Assembly (NCBI GenBank): GCA_021495925.1
Contig: JAKEKT010000066.1
Span: 62,001 to 126,000, forward strand
DNA from: Diplodia intermedia
Lineage: Eukaryota; Ascomycota; Dothideomycetes; Botryosphaeriales; Botryosphaeriaceae
Direction: 5' to 3'
DNA: 64,000 nt
A program made the position numbers and the translations under genes. Below the pieces are notes generated by a model. That model worked only from the letters and a program-made list of their open reading frames with translations, was not told the DNA's origin and did not search any database. Positions 21,959 to 34,090 of this stretch are shown in pieces; the stretch's first letter is position 1, and each line of letters starts with the position of its first letter.

Positions 21959-22840
21959 TTACAGGAAGAAAGCGGCGATGGCACCGAAACCGGCGAAAGC
22001 ACCAGCGGCGTTCAGGGCGCTGGCAGCACCGGTGTACGAGGGAGGAGTAGCACCGGGGGTACCGGCGGGGGTGCCAGCGGGAGTGCCAGCGGGAGTGCCA
22101 GCAGCCGGGGTGGGGGCGACCGGGACACTGCATCTTGTTAGCACCAACTCTTGGACCTATGAAGGCGTGGATACTCACCCAGGGGTGCCGGCAACCGGGG
22201 TGGAGGCGTAAGGGCCACCGGTGGGGTACGGGACGTAGCCAGTACCGGCCGGGCCAGAAGAGACACCTGGGGTTATGTAAACAGTGCTGGTCGAAATAAT
22301 AGGTTCACAGGTGTTAGTAGACGAACCGGCGGCCGGAGCGCTAGGGCTGGGGACGGAACCCTCGACGCCGGAGCTAGCGGGGGCGGAGGGAGAGCCGTAG
22401 CCGGGGGTGCCCGCAGGAGGAGCAGGGCCCTCGGGGGTGCCAGCGGCCGGGGCCGAAGGAGTGCCAGCGGGGGCGCCGGGGGTCTCGGTGGCGGTGACCG
22501 GGCAGATGGTGGTCGAGATGGCGACGGTCTGGGTGACAACGCCCTCGGCGCCGGAAGAGACAAGGGTAGAGTAGATGGTCGAGGTGGTCGACTCGGGGGT
22601 GGCGGCCGGGGCGCTGGGGGCGGAGGTCACACCCTCAACCTCAGAAGAGGCGGGGGCGGAGGCAGCCGGGGTGCTGACGGCCGGGACGGGAGTCGAGGCG
22701 TGCGAGCTGGCCGGGCAGTTGGTGACCTCGGGGCCGCAGGAGGTGATGGTAACCTCCTCGGTCTGGTAGACGGTCTTGTCGGGGTTGGGGGCGGCCAGGG
22801 CGGCGGCGCCGAAGATAGCAGCAACGGTGAAGGCCTTCAT
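21959..22840 (-). CDS. Predicted GPI-anchored, Ser/Thr/Pro-rich cell-wall protein
   Basis: Exons on the minus strand are 22179-22840 and 21959-22127; 276 aa. The start MKAFTVAAIFGAAALAAPNP is a clear signal peptide, probably cleaved at ALA-AP. The body is low-complexity Ser/Thr/Pro/Ala/Gly with VTITSCGPEVTNCP and VAISTTICPVTATET, the Thr-x-Cys-Pro style of fungal wall mannoproteins. It carries four Ala-Gly-Thr-Pro units near the C-terminus. The tail SYTGAASALNAAGAFAGFGAIAAFFL has a small-residue site followed by a hydrophobic end, as in a GPI attachment signal. Extracellular wall localisation is therefore inferred. The 51-nt intron (GTGAGT donor) splits a Gly codon. No enzymatic domain is visible and the length is probably variable between strains. 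Confidence 0.8.
22055..22102 (-). repeat. Four 12-bp in-frame repeats in the wall-protein gene
   Basis: Four tandem 12-bp units (two identical, two with single or double changes) encode the repeated Ala-Gly-Thr-Pro motif of the cell-wall protein. The reading frame is kept, so unit number could change without breaking the gene. Confidence 0.8.
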
Positions 22841-25800
22841 TTTGACGGTGGTAGTTGGAGGAAAGAAACGGTAGAAGGTGGGCGCTCGTTTGTTGGAAGA
22901 GAGTGGAGTTCTCGAAAGAATGGACGACCGAAGTCAAGAGTTGATTATTGTCGTAGGACTGTGAGCTTTGAGCGTGGAGAGGAAAGAGACGTCCAGCGGG
23001 CGGCGCTCAGCTTGTATATGTGAGCGGGAGATTACTGGCAGCCGGTAGCGCGGACCGCCAGCGGTGCTAGGCCGCCGCCCAGCAGATCGCCGGAGGGCAC
23101 AGGCAGTGGGCTGTTCCCCTGGCGCCAGCCTGAACTGAGCAGGTCGTCCGCCAGGGCACGCTCGTATCGGACCTGTCACCCCGGTTGCGCGGGGGCCACC
23201 GGCGGCAGGGCCAGCGGTCCGCGCCCAGGCGGGCAGCGCTGTGCACGCCGCCATCGGCCGTCGGGCGAGCGAGAGAAACAACGGGCGCCGGCTGGCGCCG
23301 CGGGAGCGGTCCTGCGCGGTCACTGGCCCAGGCCGGCACCGCAGCCGCGCAGAGGCTGCTCCCGGCGCAGGGCGGCGCAGCTGATTCGCCGGGTTCCTGC
23401 ATGGCTGAGGATGGTCGTGGAGGGCGGTGACGGCGGCCGGCGACGCTTCGGGGCGTAGCGTCAGGGGCAGCGCTTGGCAGCCCGGCTAGGTGTTGCTTGT
23501 TTCTCAGCGCGCGCGGACGGTGCTGCTGCTGCAGGCGAATAACCGCCCCCATGTGCCTGGTTAATGCTGATGCTCGCCGTGCTCCACGCCGCTGTTGCTC
23601 GCGCAGCCGCCGGCGCCCATCCCACTCGCCGGCATTTTTACGCTTATTTCCCTCCGCAGGGCGTGCGCTGGTGGCGGCGCCAACGCTGCGTTTCACCATG
23701 GGTGGGGATCTTCATATAAACTGGGGCCACGCAGGGCTCAGCGCCCCGTCAGCTGCCTGTGGCCTAGCCCGGCGGCCATGTGCGCGTCCACTCGGAAACT
23801 CTTCGAAACAGCGTCATCGTCGTGGGCGCCCCAGGCCAATTCTTGCGTGCTCGCCTGCCCGCGGTGCCCACTGCCCGCCGTCAGTGGCGCTGCCGACGGT
23901 GCAGCTGGGCCCCGCTGCGCCGTGCGTTGACTCGCGCCCGCCTTCGACGCTGCCTTCATTTCCCGCCGGCGAATGCATCAGGACCAAGGCCCGAGGCCGC
24001 CAGTCCTGCGCTTCATGGGAAAGGCGGGGTCCTATCGATAGGATGACAGGACGCGGCCACGCCGCAGCAGCAGCCACAATCCCAAGATCGAGAAGCCCCG
24101 GAAGCACTTCCCTCTCCTGACTCCTGACTCTACCCTGCCGCATCCCAGTCGCGGCTCCCCTTTGGGCGGCTGCCATGACTCCGGCGGCCGAGTAGGGCCG
24201 GCGTGGGTGTCTTCTCAGCATGCACGCTTGCAGTAGCAATGTCCGGCGTGCCCTCTGCGCCTCAATTTCAGCCATCCGCTCAAGCAGCCACACGCATGGC
24301 CAGGTGCCGGCCAGTGTCGCGGTCGATCGCGTCCGGTCTGCTATTCATGTTCGCCGAGATGAGCCATGATTTCATTCACCGACCGCATTCTGTTCTGGCT
24401 CTGACCATCACTGCTTCGACGAGGAAAGCGCAGGCAGATTGCGGGAGAATGGCGGGATGCACACCATGGCCGCTTGCACGGATGACGCGTTCTGGTTGCA
24501 GGTTGCTGGGCGCATGAATCAGCTGCACCGTGTTTCGCGGCATGGACGCTCGTCTTCCCTCTTCGACCTTCTCCAAACCACTTCCACCTTCACGTCCCTT
24601 TCGCGTAGACGTCGCTACTTCCACTTTCCCCCAGGACCCCTCCTCGATCCCGCCATCGCTGCGTACATTTAAGATTCTGCTTGGCAAACCGCCTCACGCG
24701 CCACACGTTCCAGACGCCGAAATGACACGGGCTTCCGCGATACGAACGAGCCGCGCGCGATAGCAGACGGGAGGCTCTGAGGGCTCGGGGCCAGTTAGCC
24801 GAACGGACCGAGCTAAGCCTCTGGAGCATTGCTTAGCTACCAAGCGGCCATGTTTCCCAAGCCGAAACGCTTCAGTAGCGCGCCAACACCAGTCCTCGCC
24901 AACAACGGCAATCGCATCTTTGTGAAATTGGACGAGTCGCCTGCAGTTTCGCATATGAACGGCGACGGCCTTCACCGCTATATGGAGGCGTTTCAAGTTC
25001 GACGCCAAGATTGCAGCAATATATCCACCGGCCAGAACGCCGATGGATCTCGCCTATCACGGCCTAGGGAAATTCACGCAATCCTAGCTGTCCGAAGTAC
25101 TCTCACTCCTCACCTATAAACAGTGCAGCGCCCTTCCGACGTGCGCATGGTCGCCTACAAGGGGCGAAACGAGACGTGCCTACCTTGTCCAAAGCTAATC
25201 GTTGGCATGCCCGGTCGTTGGCAGATCAGCCCAACCACCACACGGAACCCCGTGCCCCGCCACAGAAAGAGTGCAGCGCTGTCAAAGATCTGATTCTTTC
25301 AAGCCCAGCTCTTGTCTGTGGTTCGGATTAACGTTGTGCACAGGGAAACTAAGACCCATCTCGTATTGCGGCAGCTAGAGTCCTCTTAACGGTTGACCCG
25401 CCGATACGAGGCGATCCCCTCCTCACGAACTTTATCGTGCATCCCCTCTTCGGTACGGACGATCCTCGTATACAGAGTCCACGGATCAGATGCGGTACGG
25501 GAGATCAGTGTGGACGGCGCACCGTGAAGCAGAGGCGCGATTGCGGTATAAGAGGCGATACCTCTGCCCGTATGGCTGGGTCTTGGTCTGGCAGTGTCCG
25601 AAGGACTCCCAGAAGCGCCATGAAGCCGGATTGTTACTACAGTGGATGGTTGCCAAGGCTTCGAAAAGAGAATCGTTGTCCCCTTCTGTTACGTGCAGGC
25701 CATATGATGTTCATCTCGGCGAACGAAAGCGGAGCATTTCTTGGAAATGGAATCCCGGCAAATGCTGTTTTGTTCTTTCCCAGAAAAGCCAAGGGGAAGC

Positions 25801-28800
25801 ACGCTGTCTTGATCCGCTGCTCACCGTTCCCCGTGCGAGCTAGGAGAGGTGCTCGATGAACATGTGCAACGGTGGTTGGCTGCATAAAAGGGGAAGCCAT
25901 AGCTTTGCCGAAGGAGCGCAAACGTCGGAACGATCCTCCCACCTCAAACGCCTGATGCTCACGCGGCTCTGCAAGCCTCCGATAAGCCAACGGCTAAGTG
26001 CACGCCTCTCGTTCCTTCGTGCCGTCGTCCTCCTCGGCGACGACTTCTGCGCTCAATCTTGCAGTATGCTCCTTTGGGGTGCGGTGGACTATCGAATTGC
26101 TATGTATAGCATCCAGAGTCCTCCTTTCCGAACGCGGTCGGAACTGCAAATCACAACCCCACGGGCGGAACAGCAAGAAGCAATCGCATCATCGGCTTAC
26201 CAACTTATCATCCATGTCGCTCTTGGCTTGGCGCTTATCCGCGCTGGTCTCGAGCGCGAATCTTGGCTGCACGTGCGACAGCGGAGCCCGCGACGTCACG
26301 TTTTCGGCTGATCGTTATTTACCCGCGCCGCCAACGCTGCGCTGGGATCCATCTTCGCCCTCTGGCAGCTACACGAGCTTCGACGCGCGTCTCTGTCCTG
26401 TCGCAGCTGCACACTAAACAATTGGCTCGCACAGCCTGCCTGCCCGCGGAATCCTTCCCACCTCGCTCGCTTTCTTTTCTCCAGAGGGAAAGGATTGATG
26501 AGCTGGGCTGCGCCGTCGCCGTGCCTTCCGGATCGAATTTGCCAGCACCCCGGCAGTAGGTAGGCCGTGTGTTCCGCCCAACACCTGTTTGGGGAAATGG
26601 AGCTGGGGCCCATGCGAGCACGGAGCCGCTTTTTCGAATGGTCTGGACTCCCGCGGGCAGGATCGAGCAATTGGTGGCTGTCTGCATGTTCTTATTGACC
26701 TGCAGTACACCACTTCGTCACGAATTGCTGACGGTGGTCGGCGGTGGTGGTGAATGGCCATTGGTTGCAGCGCATATTTGCGGCTGAGGTGTACCCTTCC
26801 ACAGAGAGAAGGTATGACGGGATGCGGCTGCCGTTGGTCCTGGAAATGCCTGTGCTTTTGCGGAGCGCCTGAGTGCGTTGTGTGTTTCGGATCAAAACCT
26901 TATGGTCGACCCGGCCTGGTTCCAAAGGACGCTTTGAGCCCGCGCTAGGTATTGTGGAATATATGTTTGAGTGAGGCGTGGCGTGTACTTGGGACGGATG
27001 GTGAGCAATGCGGGCCTAGCGGGCGCCGCAAACTTGAGGTCATGGCCATCTACGCTTGTCTTATCTATGGACGATTGGCAAACATTCGTTTTCAATCATT
27101 GGCTAGGTTGCTACTGGAAACATGGCCAATATCGGTGAAGCCCTACACTAACCGGACTTACCCTACGTATCCCTTGCCGGCGGCCCTTTTTTGATGCTGA
27201 TGCCGCTACAACAACTCTCACCGTTGATTGGACCACATGGATTCTAAGTGATGGTGAGGTTCAGCAAATGGTTTTCATGTCTAGCAAACACTTTCAAGAT
27301 CAAACGTTTGCCGTTCTCGTGACGGTCAACCTGTTCTTACGTCGTAATGCAAGACCCATGGAAAGCGCACTGCTTCATAGCGCACGGGGAGAGCGCATGG
27401 TTCGGATTGTAAATGCCACCGTGGTTTTGTAAGCGCTGGTTATGGGTTCTCTTTCTCTTGCTTGAGATCTCGGGATTTCATGGCGCGACAGCTGATAGCT
27501 TATTCGATGGAGGAAAATCATGAACTGGGCGGCGGGCTTGCCAGGCTGTCTAACGGCACTTGATTAAGGTATAGATGTAAAATGTGATGACGCTACGATT
27601 CGATACTGCCCATCACTTTTGCATTACAGTATTCAGTTCTGCCAGATGTGACCGCGGCACTGCATTGTGTAGCTGACATTGTGTATGGCGAGATTGGAAA
27701 AGGACTGTACTGTGCAATACAATATCTGCTACTTCTGGCCAAGGATCTGGCATGCATTTTGTGACGAGACCAAGGAGAGTACGGTAATCCAGAAATCGTG
27801 AGTGCAGAACGTGCTCGGTACAATTCGAGATAACCAGTGAGCGAATCCGCTCTCGCAAACATTTTTTAGTCAATGACCTCCATCTAACACGAGACTGGGG
27901 CGTGAACAGGAATGCAAGATTCCACGGTACCTTAGGTGACTTGAACTCGAATGATTCGCATTTGAACCGGAGTAACCTACAAATATCGAATATCACCTCT
28001 ACCGTAGGCCAAGTACTGAGCTTAGTCATCCCTCAGTATAATTCTCGTCCCAGCGACCATTTTTAACATGAGATGATGGAACACACTGGCCAGAGCATAA
28101 CACCAACATCTGGAAGTAGTCCTGATACTGTAAACTCTAGAATTAAATCGATGCATATAGCCTGGAACTTCTGCGAAGCGCAGCAGCGGCGCGTGCACGG
28201 CAACGGCGTCGCTCTTTCCATAAGAAGTCCGGAATTTTGGGAGATCCTGCAACTGTCACCCGGTAGACTCTCCATGCCTGGCGAAGCCAATTCCTCAAAT
28301 CGCTGCTGCGAACATGCTTTGACAGAAATCTCAGAACAATTAGGATTCGCACTGGCAGTTCCTAGCACCAGCACTCGCGACCGGCTCCCAATTACACCCC
28401 AGGTCTTAGTATCTTCGCAAACTCTGATGATCTACGATCAGTGGCCCATTCCCTCAGCGCAGCTCGAATGCCCGAAGCGAGCGAGAGGCGAAGACGGGGT
28501 TGTTTGTGCGCAGCTTAGACCAACTGCTCGCATGGCTGTGGCGGGGAAGTTAGAAACGCCTGATGTAACAAGAGGCATAGTCAAAGCTGCTTGAAAACGT
28601 CCATCGCAATGTGCGTCGAAATATCCAAGTCGCTATCATTTGATGGTACTGATCGGCACTATGCTAAGTGTTGCGGGGGTTATACTGAGCTGTGTGCAAT
28701 TTCGAGCAAGTAGCGACATGGATAGTGCACTGTCAGAAACGAGCACAAATCTCCCAGAGCCTATTTGGCCAGCATCTCAAATGTCCGTGTCTGTTCAAGG

Positions 28801-29242
28801 TAGGTGCGGGCATTGCATCAGTTGCATAAAACTTCGAAATGCCTACCATTAGTTCTCCTGCTAACGAGTGTTTCCGAGACCGTGCTGGCAAATCATTCTG
28901 CGGTCTGAACTGTACGCGCGTGAGATGTTGCAGTCTACACTGAGGTCAGCATCGGCTCTGTCAGTAGGTAGTTGGCACCTCGGCAGAACAGGTCACGGAC
29001 TCTTGCGACATCACATGGCAAATGCATCTGGCTTTGAACGTTGAAAGAAAATTCAAGCATGAATCATTTGCTTGGTTGAAATCTTTTCCATTCACCCATG
29101 GTCCGTAAGTCTGAAGAAAGCCATTATTTTTGTTGGCTCACAGGAAATAATCAGATGACTCCGTGACCAAACGTCGTGAAATGCAGAACTTCGACCTCCC
29201 CATACGCGCTCTTTGACCTCCCGGTCTTCCTTTTGAACAATC
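22841..29242. other. 6.4-kb gene-poor stretch
   Basis: No supported gene lies between the wall-protein start and the RPS3 stop. The first part (to about 24.2 kb) is very GC-rich and full of compositional frames. From about 24.8 kb the sequence is less GC-rich and broken by stops on both strands. Minus-strand frames at 27613-28029 and 28063-28374 are the longest plausible candidates there, but they lack family resemblance and splice coherence. The left end presumably holds the wall-protein promoter. I found no inverted terminal repeats, tRNA-like boxes or transposase motifs. A 14-bp perfect palindrome is at 24030-24043. Confidence 0.5.
24030..24043. repeat. 14-bp perfect palindrome with TATCGATA core
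   Basis: TCCTATCGATAGGA is its own reverse complement. A 15-base part of the local sequence, GGGGTCCTATCGATA, recurs at about 30799-30813 in the interval between RPS3 and YMR1. It may be a binding site for a dimeric factor; no function can be assigned from sequence alone. Confidence 0.55.
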
Positions 29243-30312
29243 TTACTCCTGAGCGAACTCAGCAGGAGCCTCCTGGCCCTCCTGCTCGGCCTGCTCGGCC
29301 AGCCTCTGCTGCTCAGCGGCCTGCTGGGCGGCAATGGCCTTGGCGCCGTAGTCCTGGGACATGGGCTGGACAATGGGCTGCTCCTCCTTGGGCTCGATGA
29401 TGGTGACGGAGTCAGGGAGGGACTTCTGGGGGCCGGCCTTGCCCTCGGGGTCAGAACCACGCATGATCTTGACCTTGATACCAAGGACACCCTGGCGGAG
29501 GAGAACGTGGCGGGTGGCAGTGTCGATGAAGTCCTGGGCGGGCTGACCGGAGTGGATCATGAAGCCGTCCTACATCTCGTCAGTATTCCATAGCAGTTGC
29601 TCCGAATCGGCTCAAACATACAGTGAACTTCATGGACTTGGCACGGGCGGCCCTGAGCTTGCCGGAGACGACAACCTCGCAACCCTTGGCGCCAGACTCC
29701 ATGATGAAGCGCAGGACACCGTAGCATGCCCTCCTGACGGCAAGACCGTTGAGGAGCTTGTACCTCAGGGACTCGCACTGAGCGACGGCGGACAGACCAC
29801 GGTTGGAGACCTTGGCGGCGTAGAGCGAGACAGAGTTCTCGGGGAACTTGAAGCGCTTCTGGATGAGGGAGGTGAGCTCGCGGATGCGGCGACCCTGCTC
29901 ACCAAGAACCTCCTGGGTGTGGGTGGCGCGGACGATGATGTCGGTGACGGTGGGCGTGACGCGGACCTCGACGCCAGAGTAACCCTCCTCAGCGAGCTCG
30001 CGCTGGAAGAACTCGTTCAGCTCGGCGTAGAAGACACCATCTGTACCGCTCAGTCAGCATCGATTGCCCAACCGCCAATTACTGCGTCGATGATTCCAAG
30101 GCCCTGCGCCCAGTTGCGAATTCCTTGCGCAGGCCTGCGCACCATTTCCACCATCCAACAGAATAAATCAACGGGCAAACGAAATTGGAAGCGTACCGGC
30201 GACGAACTTTCTCCTCTTGGAGCTGTGGAATGGTTAGCGAGTGCGCTGGTGGTAGTCACGACGGCGGCGGGGCTGCAGCAACGTACATCTGAGCACCAGC
30301 GGCGGCGGCCAT
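29243..30312 (-). CDS. RPS3: 40S ribosomal protein S3 (uS3)
   Basis: Exons on the minus strand are 30287-30312, 30197-30222, 29622-30040 and 29243-29569; 265 aa. The start MAAAAGAQISKRRKFVADGVFYAELNEFFQREL is canonical. The KH type-2 region is seen in GVEVRVTPTVTDIIVRATHTQEVLGEQGRRIREL, and the C-terminal domain in GLAVRRACYGVLRFIMESGAKGCEVVVSGKLRAARAKSMKF and GVLGIKVKIMRG. A Gln/Glu/Ala-rich tail follows. uS3 sits at the mRNA entry channel of the small subunit. Exons 1 and 2 are both 26 nt. All introns are GT-AG; the first two are 64 and 156 nt. The 5' clustering of introns is typical of fungal ribosomal-protein genes. Confidence 0.97.
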
Positions 30313-31074
30313 TTTGACTGTAGTGGACTGAGGATGATTCTACACCTGGCGGGCAGAATCTAGGCTATGGGGGTCGGTCGGGTTGTCGTCCGTAGGTGGA
30401 GAGTCGCGGCGTCGAGGTGCACAAAACCAATTTTGGGCGGAGGTTAGAATGCTGGTGTGCGAGCAGCCGATGGTCAGTGCGCGCGCTTGCCGTGCCGTGC
30501 CGAGGATTCTCCGCAGAGAGCGTCCATGGCTACAAAGTAGTTGCCGCTGGCTCGGTTTATCATTTGCAGCACAGCAAAATCGAGACACGCGGATGCGACC
30601 GTGATTAACGAATGACACATAGATGATACTACTCCGCCCGCGTGAGCTGCGCCGCCGTCGCTGCGTAGATTTTAGTTGCGTGGACGACAGCCACGTTGCA
30701 GGCCGCACGTGTGACCGCTCTGGATAGGGCAAGCCGGCCACGACTAGCGAGCGCGCGGCCGTGCAGTTTGCAGTGTTTGCCTCGGTCCCGCGTCACAAGG
30801 GGTCCTATCGATATCACAAGTCCCGTCGGCGCCGCGTCGAGCCTTGGCGCCGGCGAACGCGGGCTACGCATGCTGTCATTTGCCCGCTTCCCACCATCAC
30901 CCCGGACTTCTCTCGACGCGCAGAACCGCGCCATACCCACGACTGCTGCAGGCTGACACCCAACGCTCCGAAGCCCGAAACACAACTCTCCCGGGGTTCT
31001 TTTCTTTGAGGAGCTCAGCGCCGCACCGCCCTGCACGTTCATGTAGTGGGGCTGCCGCCTTTTGCACTCCCATC
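30313..31074. promoter_or_regulatory. Divergent interval between RPS3 and YMR1
   Basis: 762 bases lie between the two start codons. Contains the GGGGTCCTATCGATA sequence shared with the palindrome near 24 kb. Overlapping frames in the interval are not coding in any recognisable way. Confidence 0.5.
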
Positions 31075-33571
31075 ATGGACAGCAGGATCCGCGTCTCCAA
31101 GGTACGTTGCCTGCGCCCGCCTCGAGCCATGTACTGATCGTGGCCCAGGTCGACAATGTCACTTGTTGGCGGGTTGGCCGCGGCATCGAAGGGACTGTCC
31201 ACCTTCAGCTCCATCACCTCGTTTTCAAATACCATGATCCAGCCCAGCCTGCCAACGGCTCCTCAGCCGCACCCGCCCAGCGACCGAAAGAGATGTGGGT
31301 TGCGTATCCTCTGATATCACGCTGTTCATACCGACCATCGCCATCGATGATGGCCCCGCCCGCCATCCGCGTGCAGTGCCGCGACTTCACCTTCTTCTCC
31401 CTCCATTTCCGCAAAGAAGCGGACGCGCGCGACGTTTACGATACCATAAGGTGCCTGACTTGCAAGGTCGCAAACGTGGAGAAACTCTATGCCTTCTCCT
31501 TCAGGTCGCCGGAGCCTGAAAGAGCCATCGGTGGCTGGAAGATCTACGATCCCAGGCGGGAATTCAAGCGCATGGGCATCAGCGCAAAGGATTCGGATAA
31601 AGGATGGAGGATAACAGAAATCAACAACGACTACCAGGCAAGATGATCAATACGCCCTGTTACGGTGCTGGCGAACTGATGGCACTCCAGTATTCCCCAA
31701 CTTATCCCTCGGCACTGGCGGTACCCTCGGTCATTTCAGACATGACGTTAAAATACGCCAGAGATTTCCGTTCGCGTGCGAGAATACCAGCCCTGGTGTA
31801 CCTGCATCCGATAAACAACTGCTCCATCACAAGAAGCTCTCAGCCACTGCCAGGACTTCAACGTAAACGCAACCCGCAAGACGAGAAGCTGATCGCCGCC
31901 ATTTTCGCGACCTCGAGGCCAAATGGCGAGGTCTGGCAGTCCGACTCCGTCCAACCGTCGCCTACTTCTACACCAAAGCCTTCAGGCAGCCCGGAGCCCA
32001 GCACCGATAACCTCCCCTCCACCAGCGGCGAGAGCTCATTCGTCGAAGCCGGGACGGCAGCGGAGGATGAATTGATTTCGAACGCTACCCAACAGCCCTT
32101 GAGCCCTGGGCGGATGTATGGTGCGCAACAGAAGAACTTGATTGTGGATGCTCGACCAAGGTTGAATGCGACAGTCAACTCTGCAATTGGGAAGGGCTCT
32201 GAAGACATGGCCCATTACGGAGCAGCTACAAAGGCCTATCTGGGAATTGCTAACATTCACGTGATGCGCAATTCGCTGAACAGGATCGTAGAAGCCTTAA
32301 AGCACACCGACCTCGTGGATGTACCCGTCAACCGGGATCAAATTGCGAGGAGTGGATGGCTGGAACACATCGCGGGTATTGTGGATGGAGCGAGAATATG
32401 CGCGAAGGCAATTGCCATTGACCATTCTCATGTCCTGATCCACTGCTCGGATGGCTGGGATCGCACGAGTCAACTTAGCGCACTGGCTCAGCTGTGCTTG
32501 GATCCGTACTATCGTACCATGGAAGGGTTCATTGTCCTGGTCGAGAAGGACTGGCTTTCCTTTGGGCATCAGTTTCGGCAGCGCTCCGGCCTCTTGAACA
32601 GCGACAAATGGTTTGAGGTCGAGAACGAGCGGATCGGAGGCAACGATGCTGGCAACCCCGGCGCAGGAGGCGCAAATGCGTTTGAGAACGCCCTGCTGAG
32701 CGCCAAGGGGTTCTTTGGCAACAAGAAGAACGACAGTAGGGAGTCGCTGGCTGAGTCGGAAGGCGATGTCAAAGTCGACTCTCCAAGCCCGAGGTCAAAC
32801 GGGTCGAAACCTCCAGACAAGGTTCAGGTTACTAAAACCGATGAAGTCAGCCCTGTATTCCATCAATTCCTGGATGCAACCTACCAGCTCCTCTACCAGA
32901 ACCCAACGCGTTTCGAATTCAACGAGCGGTTCTTGAGGCGCCTGCTCTACCATCTCTATTCTTGCCAGTATGGCACGTTCCTGTTCGACAACGAGAAAGA
33001 ACGTGTTGACTACAGAGCCCATGAGCGGACACAGAGCGTGTGGGACTTCTTCCTTGCTCGCAAGAAAATGTTCCTAAACGACAAGTACGATCCGGAGGTT
33101 GACGATCGGATCCGCGGTAAGGAGCGCATCTTTTTGCCCGAAGTCACGAAAGTAAGGTGGTGGGCCGAGTCGTTTGGCCGGAAGGACGAAGAACTCAATG
33201 GCACTGGTCCTGGTGCTGGACCTCTTCCGCCACAGAGCGCTGGGACGGTGCCGGTTCTGTACAGAGTCGAACACGCGAACCCGGCGACGGGAGCGACGGT
33301 GAGGCAGGAGCTTAGCGCCAACGAGAGCTCTTTCAATGGAGAGCCTGAGATGTCTGCAAGCTTCTCGAACCTGTCGATAGGAAGAGCAAGCCCGAGTCAA
33401 AGTCGTGATCCAAGTAGGGGACCCAGCCCCAGCAGGGGCCTCAGCCCTGGAGCTGGTCCTGGCGCTGGTCCTGGCCAAGACGCGACGGCGAGCGAGGTTG
33501 CACCAAAGCAGATGGAGCTCGGAGCTCACTCTCACCGAGACGCAGCAGCAGCTCTGCACACGATGCAATGA
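31075..33571 (+). CDS. YMR1: Myotubularin-family phosphoinositide 3-phosphatase
   Basis: Exons 31075-31101, 31149-31637 and 31691-33571; 798 aa. A PH-GRAM-like domain fills about residues 10-130, followed by the myotubularin phosphatase domain. Recognisable parts are WKIYDPRREFKRMGI, SPTYPSALAVP, GWLEHIAGIVDGA and the CX5R active site HCSDGWDRTSQ at about residue 422, then YYRTMEGFIVLVEKDWLSFGHQF and HQFLDATYQLLYQNP. The enzyme removes the 3-phosphate of PI3P and PI(3,5)P2 on endosomal and vacuolar membranes. The C-terminus is low complexity (GPSPSRGLSPGAGPGAGPG) with no FYVE domain. Intron 2 (31638-31690, 53 nt) starts GCAAGA right after TACCAG. Reading through it meets a stop after three codons, so a GC-AG intron is required. 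Confidence 0.93.
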
Positions 33572-34090
33572 ATGGTTTAGAGCAAGGAGTTTCGGGGTTC
33601 AGCGGCATGGTTGGCGCCTACGGGTACCGTGAGGTGCTTGCTGATTCAACAGTTGGGTTTTTGTTTGATTTGGAGGCCACCCAAGACTTTCAAGCGTGCT
33701 AGCAATGGTCGAAGCTGTCCGATGCCCGTCTTCTTTTAGCTTGATTCTCGCGTTCCCGTTCGTTTGAAGTAGCGCCGAGATGCAGCCATGACCCTTGCAA
33801 CAGCTGCAGCTCGCAGCTGAAAGTCCCTATCTACTACGTCACTCGCAGCTCAACCTCCGTCTCAACGCACCCGTCGGGCCCGTGCTGCATTTGATCATCA
33901 GTCAAAGTAGTCCCAAACAGAACATGCAGTGCGCGATAAACCCGTACCTGCAGCCCGTTTCCCGTGGATCTTCAACGCCAATGCCGTGCTCCCGCTAGCC
34001 ATCAGGTTTTGGTCGCTTTAAGCTCATGATAAGTGGACGCGCTCTTTCCGCACTCGTCCACCTCTCTTTTCCTCTATCAACTCGCACACC
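33572..34090. other. Intergenic region, YMR1 to GH5-like gene
   Basis: 519 bases contain the YMR1 3' UTR and the promoter of the downstream tandem gene. No additional feature is seen. Confidence 0.6.

Noticed and set aside
27613..28374. Two minus-strand frames that could be exons of one gene
   Set aside because: No splice sites join them coherently and no family is recognisable; too weak to annotate.
22841..29242. tRNA, transposon or secondary-metabolite genes in the gene-poor stretch
   Set aside because: No A/B-box pairs, terminal inverted repeats, transposase or synthase motifs were found by eye.
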